64,000 nt of DNA, from positions 10,840,001 through 10,904,000 of the forward strand of contig CM020507.1 of assembly GCA_009823395.1 (NCBI GenBank). The letters run 5' to 3'. Position numbers and translations under genes: made by a program. Numbering within the stretch: position 1 is the stretch's first letter; each line of letters starts with the position of its first letter. The notes beneath the pieces were generated by a model. That model was not told where the DNA came from. It ran no database searches and worked only from the letters and a program-made list of their open reading frames with translations. This document shows, piece after piece, positions 26,095 through 37,790 of this stretch. This stretch comes from Thamnaconus septentrionalis. Lineage: Eukaryota; Chordata; Actinopteri; Tetraodontiformes; Monacanthidae.

Positions 26095-26115
26095 GTGTGT
26101 GTGTGTGTGTGTGTG
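26095..26115. repeat. (TG)10 microsatellite
   Basis: A perfect TG run directly abutting the TAAT-rich block. Confidence 0.95.
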
Positions 26116-26210
26116 ATGGCTGATTGCACCACCCATCTTACTACTCTCTAATGAAATTACAGGTCTTTAAATACACATATGCAAAAGCTCATGCTCATGC
26201 TCATAAATGC

Positions 26211-26252
26211 CGCACACACACACACACACACACACAGACAGACACACACACA
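26211..26252. repeat. (AC)n array with AGAC interruptions
   Basis: An AC run interrupted by two AG steps. It is preceded by four short CATGCT-like copies near 26180-26205. Confidence 0.9.
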
Positions 26253-28031
26253 GGATTCTATTCAGTCCTGCAGCCCAGCGTCGTGCCTCTGCTGTGCAAC
26301 AATGGCCAGATGTCCACCTGTTGTTGTCTGCGTTTTTATTTACTCGCGCCGTCTTGTTGCGATTGAGGATTTTATTTACTGCCTCGCCGTATCAGCCATT
26401 GCAAGGCTCCACTCGGAGGAAACGTGCCAGCTTTCTTCTTCACGCGCCGGGAGTCAACCTCGCCCCCCAAACCTTCCCGCGTGTGCGCCGGCGTTTTGTC
26501 GAGGGATCGGCTAAATCCACAGCCAGAATTAAATATCTCTGACGGGAACGGCGCGTCTTCTTGAGGGAAAGGCGGCATGAATTATTCCCGTTTAAATTTC
26601 AGAGGGGACCTGGTGGAGGAAATGAAGGCGCTGTGTATAGTACGGCGGCACCGGGAAACATATGAAAGAGTCACAGTCGATAGGTAACTTGTTAAGCCTG
26701 ACTGGATTTGAAATGATGTGTGTAGCCTTAAGGGATTATATTAAAGTCTGAGCCTGTGTTTAAAGCCGTGGAAATGACAGGCAGAGCCTCGGAAAAGGGA
26801 GGATGAAATTAAAGAACCCAAAAGAGGCAGGAGTACAAGCGATCAAATAAACAATCCACCGTGGCGGCCGTGTGCTCTCTCTTTAAGACAACCTCCACGG
26901 TGACGCATCAGCTGCCAAAGTGCATTTACATCCGCCGGCTTCGCCGTCACACAATCAATTACGGGAAGGAAAACCTGCTGTGAGAAGCGCGACGATCATT
27001 TGATCGCTTGGCGTTCGGGCGGGATTTCTCATCAGCTGACCGAACAGCGAGTCTTGAAGCCTTTTCAGAAGTCTGGGGAGACAGGACGGGGAGCTCCCTC
27101 CAAAATCACTGGGACAAAAAAGTTTGGCATCGGTGTCGCATGTCGCGCTACACTCTGTTAGACGGCTTTTGCCATCTTACAATTTCAAGCAGGAGGAGGA
27201 GAAATGACTTATTCACTCTGACGAAACGTAAAAGAAGGCCAAGAGAAAGAAGATGCTAAAAGATTAGCTTGGATGCGGCTACAATGGCAGTTTATTAGAA
27301 GTAGGTGATATTTTCCCTTTAAAAAATGCAGATCCTAGCAGTTCGCCACAAGGCAGCGAGATGCAGAAAATGTTGCATAGGAACAAACTTTAATTAACCC
27401 ACTTAAATGAAAATTCACACAATCCATTCCCATGTTTTGCCTCCCTTATGTAAAAGCTTTCTGTGGGCTCTTGGCAAGATGGCCCAAAGGCCAAAGGAAA
27501 TCCGTCGTGCCTGGTTCTGACTTTGCACAGGTGCAATAATTTAAAGATGCGAAGGTCAAAATATTTTTGCATTCATTTCTTTAACTTCAGCAATCAGTGA
27601 ACAGATGGAAGGAGAAATACTTGCTACTGTTTGCCCTTGGATGATGGCGATGCTCAGGGAAATCTTTTATCCTGAGCAGCTTGCAGGTGTGAGTGTGTTT
27701 GCACTTCATCCATTATGCCTTCACAAAAACCCGCTCGGCCCGCACTGCGCCGCATAATCACGCCAACCCGCGAGCCTGCTCGCACGAATGAAGACGTAAT
27801 ATTTAAAACAGACGTTCAATAAGAAGGTCAGAACATGTTGGGATGCGAAATGAGTCAAAGACTCCTTTAGTCGTCTGTCTCCGAAAACACTCCATATGGT
27901 ATAAACAAACACGGCTGAAGGGCATTTGATAATGAGGTGGCATCGCCGCGGCCAGCGGAAGACTCCGCCTTCTCACATAAATAATTAGAAGTAATGGGTG
28001 AACGTGTGGGGACTGTGATACGCAGAGGAGA
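26253..28031. other. anonymous noncoding sequence
   Basis: No gene supported. Repeat-poor and mixed GC. Open frames are at most about 110 codons and overlap the AC array. Confidence 0.45.
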
Positions 28032-28057
28032 GTAGCGTAGCATAGCATAGCATAGCG
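28032..28057. repeat. (TAGCA)5 pentanucleotide repeat
   Basis: Five copies of a TAGCR pentamer. The first and last copies carry G in place of A. Confidence 0.9.
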
Positions 28058-29141
28058 TCGCAACAGCCGTCCGTGTCTGCTGGCTGCATTAATTATGTTG
28101 AAACTGTGTCAAATAAAATTAGCCTGGCACATTGTGGCTCCTACTGACTTCTTTTTTTAACATGTTTTATTTTGGAGGACATTAAAATTCATTGCTTGTT
28201 TTTTTTTTTTCTGCCGCTGACTTTTTTTTTTAACTTTTAGCAAAATACAAAAAGTCAAGTACATTATTTTTCAATACTTTTCACATAATGGGAAAGGGCG
28301 TAAAGAGGGTAATTTTTTCCAAAGGTAAATGATATTTACTGTATTTTTTTTTTCCATCTTGGCTCTGCATTGTGGCAAGGGCTCGGCACTAAGGCTAACA
28401 AGGATCAACGCCGTCCCAAGTCGAAGCGCCAAATGAGCCGTGTTGTTTCCATGATCCAGGAACTCCTCCCAAGGACGCACACAGACCCCCACTCGGCGCC
28501 GCTGCTTGCGGAGGCGGACGGGCCTGCGTCCTCACAGAGCCGACGGAGCGTTCACCTTATGCCTCATTGAGCCGACTCTCACTGTAGCCACGTCGAGGAT
28601 ACGGCATATGCTAGAAAATAAACAAACACGCCCCAGACGTCTGTCCTCTCCTTCTCTCTCTCTCTGCTTCCCGTTGACTCAGCGGTGGAGGGCGACCCCA
28701 CAGCACCCACCGAGCGACCGGTGTTGATCCCTTACGATTCATCGTCGCGCCGGATCAACCGCTGAAATCTGTCACATGCTCGCTATCGCCGCCCCTCCTC
28801 CCGCTAATTGTCTCCTCCGGTTTCCTTCGTCTTTCTCCTCTGCCAAAGAGACACGTATCTCCTCGCGCACCTGGTCCAAAAAAAATAATAATAATCCCCC
28901 CCGCTCTTCGCCGTGCCCTCCGGCGCCCTCCCCGCGCCTGTCAGGCAGCTGTCTCGCACTTCCGAGGCGGCTGCAGTGACACCTTGGAAGTATCCGAAGC
29001 ACCACACACGGCGGTTGGCTGCAGCGTAGCTGGAAGGCGGCTCTGTATGACAACCGCACGGAAGCGCAGGTGAGACAAGACGCTTCACGTCCTCGCGATC
29101 AGGTGGCTCGCTGCTGACAAAGAGCTCTTCCGCAGATCCCA

Positions 29142-29365
29142 GGGGTGGGAAGTAGCAATGCACAAATACTTTGTTACTGTAATTGAGTAGATTTTTCAGG
29201 TACTTGAGTATTTCTTTTCCTTGCAACTTTTTCCTTTTCTTTGACAAATGTGTTGTTTCATATATGGAAAAAATAAATATTTTTCTTTTGGCTCGAGTAC
29301 ATTTCAAAACTTTCACCTTTCTTACTTTTACGAAACAGAGCAAAGTACAGAATGTGAGTACTGTT
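29142..29365. mobile_element. fish interspersed repeat of the 'tacttgagtatttc' type
   Basis: The stretch reads GGGGTGGGAAGTAGCAATGC, then TTGAGTAGATTTTTCAGGTA and CTTGAGTATTTCTTTTCC, with TTTTACTT-type repeats to the right. This closely follows a non-autonomous repeat that is very common in teleost genomes (GTGGGAAGTAAC, then TTGAGTAGATTTTTGAGG, then CTTGAGTATTTCC). There is no coding capacity. Edges are approximate and the family name is not asserted. Confidence 0.6.
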
Positions 29366-29761
29366 GACTCATCTGGCAGATCTGCGTGCAAACCCCTCAA
29401 CTCCTTCGAGTCGCATCCGACTGCGAGCTTCTGACAAAAGCCCTGATGACACCTCGGTGGGCCATGACAAGAAGCCAGAAAAAAAAGAAGTTGCGCAAGT
29501 TTGAAAAACTAAATGGCCCGTACGTGCACATGCAAGTGGGATGCGTTTGTAAACAAATGCTCCCGCTATTGTTTGTGCACGCTTCAACCCCCAAGAAGTC
29601 TGGGACCAGCCTCCCCAGGGGGGGCAAGGCGCTGGCTCAGTGAGACAGATAGAGGCTGGCATGAGGGTGTTTACAGTAAACACCAACAAGGGCTATGAGG
29701 GCGACTATTACACAGGAATGCGCCCGACTCCACTCTCATCACCTTTATTTATTTATTTTTC

Positions 29762-29764
<3 letters not shown>

Positions 29765-29817
<53 letters not shown>
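29765..29817. repeat. (TG)26 microsatellite
   Basis: A perfect TG run of 53 bp, 24 bp from the (CAG)13 tract. Confidence 0.97.
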
Positions 29818-29818
<1 letters not shown>

Positions 29819-29839
29819 GGCTGCACCCGTGACCCCAGT

Positions 29840-29840
<1 letters not shown>

Positions 29841-29880
<40 letters not shown>
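29841..29880. repeat. (CAG)13 triplet repeat
   Basis: Thirteen perfect CAG units. A short Gln-reading frame exists (about 95 codons), but it runs through the adjacent TG array and ends 43 bp after the CAG tract. A real polyglutamine gene is therefore unlikely. Confidence 0.97.
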
Positions 29881-29881
<1 letters not shown>

Positions 29882-30026
29882 TGCGTTGTTCTCCCGGGAG
29901 AATCGACTGAACCTGTTCGCTTGACACCCAACAACAGTCGGCAAAACCACGATTTAAAAGAGAAAGTGTGATTTTGATCAGGGGGAGGATCACTGGGCTC
30001 CCGACAATGTCGCCGCCCTGGTGGTG

Positions 30027-30049
30027 TTTTTTTTTTTTTTTTTTTTTTT
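30027..30049. repeat. poly(T) tract, 23 T
   Basis: An uninterrupted T run. Its complement is a poly(A) that could be a retroposon tail on the minus strand, but no element body was recognised. Confidence 0.9.
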
Positions 30050-30314
30050 ACAGGGAGTGCAGGACGCGATCTGTAGGCGGATTGTGTGTTTAGGCCAACT
30101 GGGAGCTTCCTCTCGGTGTGTGTGTTGGCGTGCGTGTGTGCGTTTCAGCGAAGGCTCTCTGTTTTGACAAACTGCGCGCGGACGTCGCTCCGATTAATCC
30201 GGCGGTTGCATCTTTTTCTCCCACAGATGCGTCCGGTTGTCGTTTGAAGTCATTATCTCCGCTTCTTTAAACGTTGGCACTCAATCAAATTCCCAAACAT
30301 ATTGAGTCGTAGGC

Positions 30315-30340
30315 GTGTGTGTGTGTGTGTGTGTGTGCGC
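30315..30340. repeat. (GT)n microsatellite, left arm of an inverted pair
   Basis: About 12 GT units ending in GCGCGT. The complementary (AC)26 array lies 62 bp downstream. Confidence 0.93.
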
Positions 30341-30399
30341 GTACACACTTGCACATTTGCGCCCTCCATCCTGTCCCCCCAGTCCGAAAAACACGCAGA

Positions 30400-30402
<3 letters not shown>

Positions 30403-30454
<52 letters not shown>
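30403..30454. repeat. (AC)26 microsatellite, right arm of an inverted pair
   Basis: A perfect AC run of 52 bp ending in ACGTGTGG. Reverse-complementary to the GT array just upstream. Confidence 0.97.
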
Positions 30455-30457
<3 letters not shown>

Positions 30458-31845
30458 TGGCCTTTAATCGGCTTCCCACAAATATCCGCCTGCCAAGTCG
30501 CTTGTTTTTTTTGTTTTTTTTCTACCCCTCCCCGCCTCCATCTGTCTGCAGGTATGGTTGTTAATTATCTTAAGTCAAGGGTGGCACCAGCGAGTCAATT
30601 TTGAGATACGATCTAATCTCTCCCCCCCTTTGAAAGCCGTCCCTTCCCTTCCTGTCTCCCTCCGTCCCGCGCCCGCGTCCTCATCAGCCTGACTCACTGT
30701 CTTCCAGCCAAGACTTGGCAAGTCACCGACACCAGGGTTGGGAGTGGGGGGGGTATTTAAAAGCCGCCGTTCCTGGTATAATTTGGATGGTGTAAATTCT
30801 CCCTGAATAACCGTCTTGCGCTGTTTACCGTGCTCTTCCGACCCACTGATGCATTGTTCCTGCAGGAAGCGCTTCTCCTACTCATCCGAATCAGTTCCTT
30901 TCCGCCGAGATGAAATACAGACGCGAAGCCTCAAAGTGGATTAAACAGACGCGTACGCAGATGCTTCTGCTTTTTCATCGAGGGGATTTCTTTTTTTTTT
31001 TTTTTCCTCGCCCTGCCATTTAACTTTCCTCCTTGCAGATGTTACGCTGGAACGCGCGCGCTGCCTTTTCATTCCGAGGCAACTGTAACTCAACTCAACG
31101 GCGAAACTGCACACTCACCCTCTGAACACATCAGGCCCGTGTGAAGGGAAAACTAAACAACTGTGGTTGTTTGCCACCGTCGCAGCATCGTGCCCGGCTT
31201 TCTCTGTCGCCACCGGCGAGCTTGTGGTATGTTCAGGGGAATGCGAGAGTTGGTGAAACTAAATCCGGCAGACTGTTCCGTCATGTCTGGATTCATTTCC
31301 GTTTGTCTTGCTTTCCTCGACGTTTCTCGCTTATGTACGACAACCTTCAGTCTCCACCCACACCTCAATCTCCAGCTGTCACTCTGCAACTCGGTCCCAA
31401 CTCCCAGTCCAACTTCTCTCTTTCTCGATAGTGCTGCTCTGTGGAATCCAGTCGAGCTCGAGAACTCGAGGTTGGCGGAAAATTCACAGATGGTCAGCTT
31501 TCATTTCTAATACGCTCTCACCCTCACGGTCAACATTTGCTCCACAGTCTTTTGCTCCACCTATTCCCTGACACACAGAAAGGTGCAGCTTCTTCTCCTT
31601 CACAACCACTCTTGGTGGAGCTGCTCCATTTCTTTCGCTGTCCACTCCTTTCGCTGTGCAACAATCGCCTCATCTCGTCCCCACATCCTTCATCTAAGTG
31701 GCGAGTTCCTGTTTTTCTCAAAAGGACTTTTTCTTTTGATTAAAGTGTTTTGTTTTTTTTCACATTCTTCGAGCTGGGAGGGGAAGGGGGGCGAAGGGGT
31801 GCAGGAAAAAAACATTGACGGAAAAAAAATGCATAGCTGGTCCAG
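30455..31845. other. anonymous noncoding sequence
   Basis: The plus frame starting at 31141 stays open for about 200 codons except for one TAG at 31429-31431. The predicted peptide shows no domain, so I do not call it a gene. T-runs occur near 30505, 30990 and 31750. Confidence 0.4.
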
Positions 31846-31985
31846 TTGCTAGGAGACATTGTGTCCACGCTTAATGAAAGTCTCTTTGCAAGATCTTTTC
31901 GTGGCTCCACACTGACAGCAAGTCAGAGGCACTTATCAGACTTTCCATGCAGCCAATCAGCCCTCCTAATGAGCACAACACGGGA
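31846..31985. promoter_or_regulatory. candidate regulatory block
   Basis: A repeat-free 140-bp block with TTAATGAAAG, ACTTATCAG, CAGCCAATCAG (CCAAT type) and CCTAATGAG. It is followed by C-runs. Motif content only. Confidence 0.22.
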
Positions 31986-32508
31986 AGCCCCCCCCCCCCA
32001 CCACCGCTACCCCCCGCAAAGCGATCTTGTTGCATACAGTTACAAAACAAAGTCTGATAGGTTTGCTCAGACTGCAATCTTGTTGATTATGCTGATGATG
32101 TTTGCATGTACATCGCTATTCTCTGTATTTGTCATTTTCCTCCAAAACTTTCATATTATTTTTATTTTTCTCTCTAACTTCCTCTTCTCACTCCTATATT
32201 TTGCCCCCCCCCCCCAGTCCATCTCCCCTTGCTTTCCCTCCCCTCCAGTCACCCGGGGCTCCTCCTCCCTCTATATTTGTCTCTCTGACAGCAGCGCCGG
32301 CAGCCCCGGGCAGTTAAAAGGAGGTGTGGCAGCCATTAGCAGAGCACCTCTAATGTGCTACAGGGTGAGACGGCGGTGGCGGCGGGAGGGGAGGAGGAGG
32401 AAGCGGGAGGATATGTGTGCGTCTCATCCGAGATGATCCTGGCCGATGGTTTCCTCCTCTGCCCAGCTCTGTTCTGTCCCATTCTGTCGTCTCCTCGCGA
32501 GCTCCTAA

Positions 32509-32784
32509 TGGCTTCCTAATGACAGCTCGGAGGCACCGACCGCACGCCCGGCCATTTATATCCATCTCGACAGAAAGACCGGAGCGCGTGCGACGCGTTT
32601 AGAAAGACGAGGGGACATTAAAAAGCAGATGCACCTCATCGACGGCGCACACACGCTGCCGGGTGTTAGCCTGTTTAAACAGCAGCCCGAGGCGGCGCAC
32701 ATGAACCCGGAGGTGGGTTTCGGCATCTTACCGGGACTCATTCTGCCCTGCATGTTCAGAGGGGGTTGGAAAAAACACCATTAG
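32509..32784 (+). other. weak exon-like open frame, 91 codons
   Basis: The frame opens after a TAA at 32506-32508 and closes at TAG 32782-32784. An in-frame ATG at 32629 would give 51 residues starting MHLIDGAHTLPGVS. Third positions are mostly C or G, as in fish exons. A donor-like GAG|GTGGGT lies at 32710-32718. An AG at 32601-32602 could be an acceptor but lacks a good pyrimidine tract. The opposite strand also has a 65-codon frame here with a GTAAGA donor-like site. I do not recognise either peptide. A chance frame in GC-rich DNA is the simpler reading. Confidence 0.15.
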
Positions 32785-34254
32785 CAAAAAAAAAAACTAC
32801 TTTGCCCTGAATTACCTGCGGGCTATTCTCTTCGGAGTCCCGGCGCTCAGGCGTCTATTCAGTCTGACATCTCACACTGAGGCGCAAAACAAACTGCAAC
32901 AACTTTGCACCGCGCTGACAGACTTTTCACAACTTGTTAAACTGATTTTTTTTCTTTCAGTGTTTGAGCAAGAGGTGGAAAAAAATAAAGATCTGACACT
33001 CGCAAGAAATGGTTTGCGTGGTTTAATTTGGCGAGCGGTGTCTGCAGCCGAGGACATCGCTTACCTCTCCGCAGGTTGCGAGATGACAACGCATCAAACA
33101 TTTCTGTGTTGATGTGAATTACTGACAGAAAGTTGCAAAGAATTAAAAGAAAAATAGGCTCTGCGCCGTGCAGGAGGTGGAAGTGAGGAAAGAGCCGCGT
33201 CGGCAACAGCAGTGTATTCCGACTGTCGTGCCAAGAGCCGAGATATTTAAGGGACCATCAGGCTCAAAGTCCGCAGCACAGTCACAGTTTCCTGTCACTC
33301 TGGGTTTAAGTGCTGCGTTGAGATCATTGATCATTCAAGTTGTTTTTCAGGCTGGCAAATACTTGCATGTCTAAGGAATCTGATTGAATGCAATAGGAAA
33401 CTAGACACCATATGTTCTTTCTTTTTGTTTAGCTTTGTTGTTGCAGCTATTTTTTTAAAAGAAAAAGATGTGCACATAATTTTTAATTTTTGCTTAAAAA
33501 ACTCAACCCTGTCCACTGGCTTACCTTGCCTATGTGTACAATAGATTTGGGACTCAATAATTTCATCCACTGTTAATGAACATCAGCACAGATTATTGAT
33601 GACACCCGGAGCATTATGTTGGAGATGCATTCATCTTAGCCTTTTATCAGTGACGCGCACAACTCAATAGTGTTGTGGGTGGACTGTTGAGCAAGAAGAA
33701 CGAGTGGTGGCTACACTTTTCAATTCTTTTAAATGAATATGTTTACTGGCAGTTACATGGGGGGGATTGAACAGTGGCTGAACCATTCAATGAATATTGA
33801 ATCCTAGATTGATATTGATCTTTAAGTGGATGACACGTTTTAAACGCTCCCGTCTTGAGCTTGTCTCCCACTAAATGCTGCTGTCAAGTAGCGGGAAGAG
33901 AACCTCGGCGAGGAAGAGAAACAAAGCGGGGGCTTTCTGGACCACCCATCATGCATCGATCGGGCCGAATAAGTCTTTGTGGTGTGTCTGTGGTAGGTTG
34001 TCATCTATTTGTTTTAGTTTGTGTTGGCACCACAGATGTGCCGCATTTAATCAGGGAGCCATTTGTCAAATTCCAATTAAAACAAAAAGGAAAGCGAAGA
34101 ACAACAAATATTACCCCCGACGTGACGAACATGAAAGGGAACGCAAACAGCGGGCAACTTACCTGCGCGGTGGGACGAGCCAGATCCTATCGGTGATAAC
34201 AGAAATGAGAACTACACAAAAACCTCCCAAGGTGCAAGAGAACTCCTTCACCTC

Positions 34255-34259
<5 letters not shown>
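32785..34259. other. anonymous noncoding sequence
   Basis: No gene supported. From about 33360 to 33860 it is AT-rich and array-free. TTAATGAAC and GATTATTGATGAC occur near 33570-33600, but this is not enough to call an enhancer. Confidence 0.4.

Positions 34260-34285
<26 letters not shown>
34260..34285. repeat. (GT)13 microsatellite
   Basis: A perfect run. Confidence 0.95.
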
Positions 34286-35279
34286 TTGTGCGCCAACATC
34301 AGAGTTTGTGGCACTACAACAAATCAATTTCTAACGAACAAAAGTGAAATTGTAGCGGCGTTAAAACTGAGATAAGCCGAGTTGTTGTCAATGTCAATGT
34401 GTGTTTTTATTTTTATTTGATCTAATTTTCACAGTTCTGGTACAAGCGGGTTCATCTCACCCTCCCCCGGCCGGCCTGTATCCCTACCTACCTGTCCGGG
34501 AAATCAATGCTTCCATTTTCTCTGGAGATTATGGGGAAAAAAAAAGAGAGTTCCTACTGAAAGTGCATCCCATAAGCTTTTAGAGGAGCCAGTTGCGGCC
34601 ATACGATCACAGTGCTGACAGCTCTGCACGACCTCGTCCATTCAGGTCAGTTTTCAGCTCAGAGGCACAGAAAAAAAAAAAAAAGGAAGAAAGAAGAGAG
34701 CGAAGAGAAGAATTGGGAGAGGGGAGAAAAATGAAGGCCAGAAAGACAAATAGGCTGACAAAGACGAGGTAAGGAGAGTCGAAGGGGGATAAAAGGAGGC
34801 AGCCGGGGAAAAGAATGCACTGGGGGAAGAAAGGTGAGAGAGTTAAAGGCAGGAGGGAAGAGCGGAGGGAGGGCCGAGGAGCAGACAGCACCTGGCAGCC
34901 GCAATGCAAATACACTTCAAAGCGTTGCTGCCAAAGGTGGGATCAGTTAGTGAATGCTGAGGAGAGATCGGGCTTCAGCGGGCGACTTAAAAACTCAAGC
35001 TGCATCTCCGCAGTGGCAGCGCTCCCGTGCAGCTGAACAAGCCGCGGAAACGGAAAAAGTAAGAGGGAGGAGGGGAGGGTTTCTTGTTTTTTCCTTTTTT
35101 TTTGTGGGGGGGCAAAAAAAGTGCTGACACAGATTTCGGACGCAAGACGACACAGGCGATTTGGGGCAGGTGGATCTCTTTAAAAAAAAAAAATACTACT
35201 ACTTTAACCACAGCTAGTAACAGAGTTATGCAGACATACTGCACTTTCTATTTATATTTGTTTAATGTCCTTAAAATGA
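34286..35279. other. anonymous noncoding sequence
   Basis: Purine-rich on the plus strand from about 34670 to 34890 (mostly A and G, GGGAAG-like). No gene recognised. Confidence 0.4.

Positions 35280-35348
<69 letters not shown>
35280..35348. repeat. (TA)n microsatellite, 69 bp
   Basis: A TA run with a single TG step near 35294, ending in an ACACAC run. Long TA runs are cruciform-prone and often misassembled. Confidence 0.95.
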
Positions 35349-35923
35349 GAGGCTCCTTCTAGCTGGAGGCTGTCAGACCTGAAGTCTTAAGTTGAATCAC
35401 AACTGTTGCTGCATCTTGGTCTAATGTTGGGCACATAATCACCAACACTTTTTAATCACCAGTACTTGAAGTAATGAAGATATGAAATGAAAAGATACTT
35501 CATTCTCTTTGTTAAGGTTACTTTAATTCAGTGTATGTGTAGCTGCAAGTCCTACAAACATTTTGAGGTGACGGCAGTGTGACGGCAGTTCTACTTGTTT
35601 TGCTGGGGAGATTCAGTCGACGCAGCAGGTGATGCAGAGTGCTCCCCCTGCGCGCACTCAGGGATGAAATCACCGGAGTCCAGGAGAACTATTTTGGTCG
35701 GGCACGTGGCTCAAAAGTGTTATTGTTTTCATTTCACGGACATTTGATGAAGTCCATCTTGATGCCTTCTTCAAAGTGCTGTCGGCTCCTCGCTCCCGCC
35801 CCTCTAATCGGCCTCGTCTCTTTCCATTCTAATTCACTTAACATGGCCGAGACGAGAAAAAGAGCTGATGGGTGAGATAATGGAGCTGACTCGCAATCTG
35901 TCTATTTACCAGAGCGGACAAAC
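35349..35923. other. anonymous noncoding sequence
   Basis: No gene supported. A perfect 11-bp duplication of GTGACGGCAGT lies at 35568-35589. Confidence 0.4.
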
Positions 35924-35924
35924 T

Positions 35925-35958
<34 letters not shown>

Positions 35959-35967
35959 TGCGCGCGC
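35924..35967. repeat. (AC)n array ending in GC-rich alternation
   Basis: An AC run followed by CGCACACATGCGCGCGC. Z-DNA-type pattern. Confidence 0.93.
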
Positions 35968-36422
35968 AGAAAGCATTTGTTCTCTGCGTACACCTGCGCG
36001 TTCACGGCCACAAGAGATCTGGATGGAGTGGATAATGAAACTGCCTCTGACCCTGTTCACTTATGATTCTCTGTCCATTACCCAAATGGACACCACTCTC
36101 TCCGCTATTGATCACGGCCCCTTTTTCTCTTTTGCTTCTTCGCCGCTCTCGCCGTTTTTCATCTCGTTACCTCGGCGCTCATCTGCATCAGTCCGCTCAT
36201 GGTTTCCGCGGCCGCTGATGGAACGATAAATCAGCAGCCGGGGGGGCGGGGCGGCCGATTATCACCGCCGAGACCAACTGAGCACACAACTCCTCGACCC
36301 TGAAACCCCAAATGTCCTCATTGGGAAGGATACACAACTCGTTAGACGTGCACAGTGGAAGTCCACTGGGCGGTTCAGCTCCGCGTCTACTTTTCTTTCC
36401 CCCACGTGAAAAGGGTGACAGA

Positions 36423-36424
<2 letters not shown>

Positions 36425-36459
<35 letters not shown>
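36425..36459. repeat. (GT)17 microsatellite
   Basis: A perfect run. Confidence 0.96.
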
Positions 36460-36463
<4 letters not shown>

Positions 36464-37742
36464 AGCGTGCGGGCATAAAGGTGTGTAGTTTGAGGGTGGG
36501 AAGACTTATGAGTTACGAGAGCGGTAATGGAATCCTTCCCCCCGACGCGAGGTGCTCGGCCCATTCGAAATCCCGTCAACCGTGAAAATGTCACTCGTGA
36601 TGTAGAGGGCCAGGGGCGGGTTTATGACATCATCAGTGTGCTGCCACTGCAGAGATATGGCGCGCGAGAAGGGGTGGGGCGGCGGGGCGGGCAAAGGCTC
36701 GACGGCCCGATCCGTCCACAAGGTCTCAAGTCTTGCAAACAGTCATGAGATAGCGGCGCGGGAAGCGCTTCATTCCCTCAAGGACGGAATGAGCCGCTCG
36801 CTAACAAGCCAAACAGGAAAGCCCGCAAGTGTGCTGTGGGTGAGACACTGGATATAGGCATCTCAACCCCGGTATTTAGTCTGAGCCAGATGTTTTCCTA
36901 CTCATCCGGTGTCTCTGCCGTGCGCCCCCTTTTGGAGCCCACTCGAGCTAACTAGCATCGCCGCCGTGAGGCAAAAACAGAAAAAAAAACAGGCCAATTG
37001 CGCAGGATTAACCGCGGCAGGTATCGTTTAGTCCCTCCGCGACGCTGTAAAGGAGGAAGGAAGGAACACGACGTAATCCCAGTAAACACATCCGACACGT
37101 CGGGGTGCAGCGCACCAAAGGGAAGCGACGCAGATGTTTGCTGTGGGCGCGCAAACCTCAAGGCGAGCTGCGTAGCTTCAAAACATATGGTTGCTTCCTG
37201 CCCGCTTGTGGAGACGCGAGCGGCTGAGGCTCGTGTAAACCATGTTTCACTCACTGTCGGGGGACTAATGTCAACAAACGCGCTGGCGACGACGCCTCGC
37301 GCCCGCCGTGGGTTCCGATTTTGCTTTGTGGAGAATCTGCCACCTTTTAAGTGAATGTTGAATCAGATCCTCAAACGACGTTGGTCTTTTTTTTATTTTT
37401 TTTCTAAATTCGAGCCCTCCGAGACGACTGTTGTCGAACAAAGCCCTCGGCAACACGCCGTGCAGCCATTAGCGCCCGAGATCCCAGCGATTCGCCTTTT
37501 CTGACGCGCGAGTTCGAACACAAAAATACGCAAACGCCCATGAGCTCCCTCCTCCCCCGAGAACTTCCTCTCCCTTCGAGAGGCTAGTCGGAAATTCAAT
37601 TTTTTTTTTAAGGCGGCTCCGGGACCCTTGACGAGATGCAATGCTGCGCCGAAAGCTTCAGAAGAAACCGCACGTGGAGAGACGGAGACCTAAATGAGCA
37701 GAAATGAGAAAGAAAAAGCAGAGGCAGCGGCGATGGAGAGGG
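36460..37742. other. anonymous noncoding sequence
   Basis: No gene recognised. GC-rich and CpG-bearing in places (36940-37520), with short frames up to 118 codons that have no recognisable domain. Confidence 0.4.
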
Positions 37743-37790
37743 AGCAGCAGCGGCGGCGGCGGCGGCGGCGGCAGCAGCAGCAGCAGCAGT
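37743..37790. repeat. compound triplet repeat (AGC)3(GGC)7(AGC)5
   Basis: Three AGC, seven GGC, then five AGC and one AGT. On the minus strand it reads as an alanine run in an 82-codon frame. Compound CAG/CGG tracts are slippage-prone. Confidence 0.96.

Noticed and set aside
29640..29924. Polyglutamine-coding exon at (CAG)13
   Set aside because: The frame also runs through the TG array and stops soon after. Ala and Ser readings are equally open, and there is no conserved flank.
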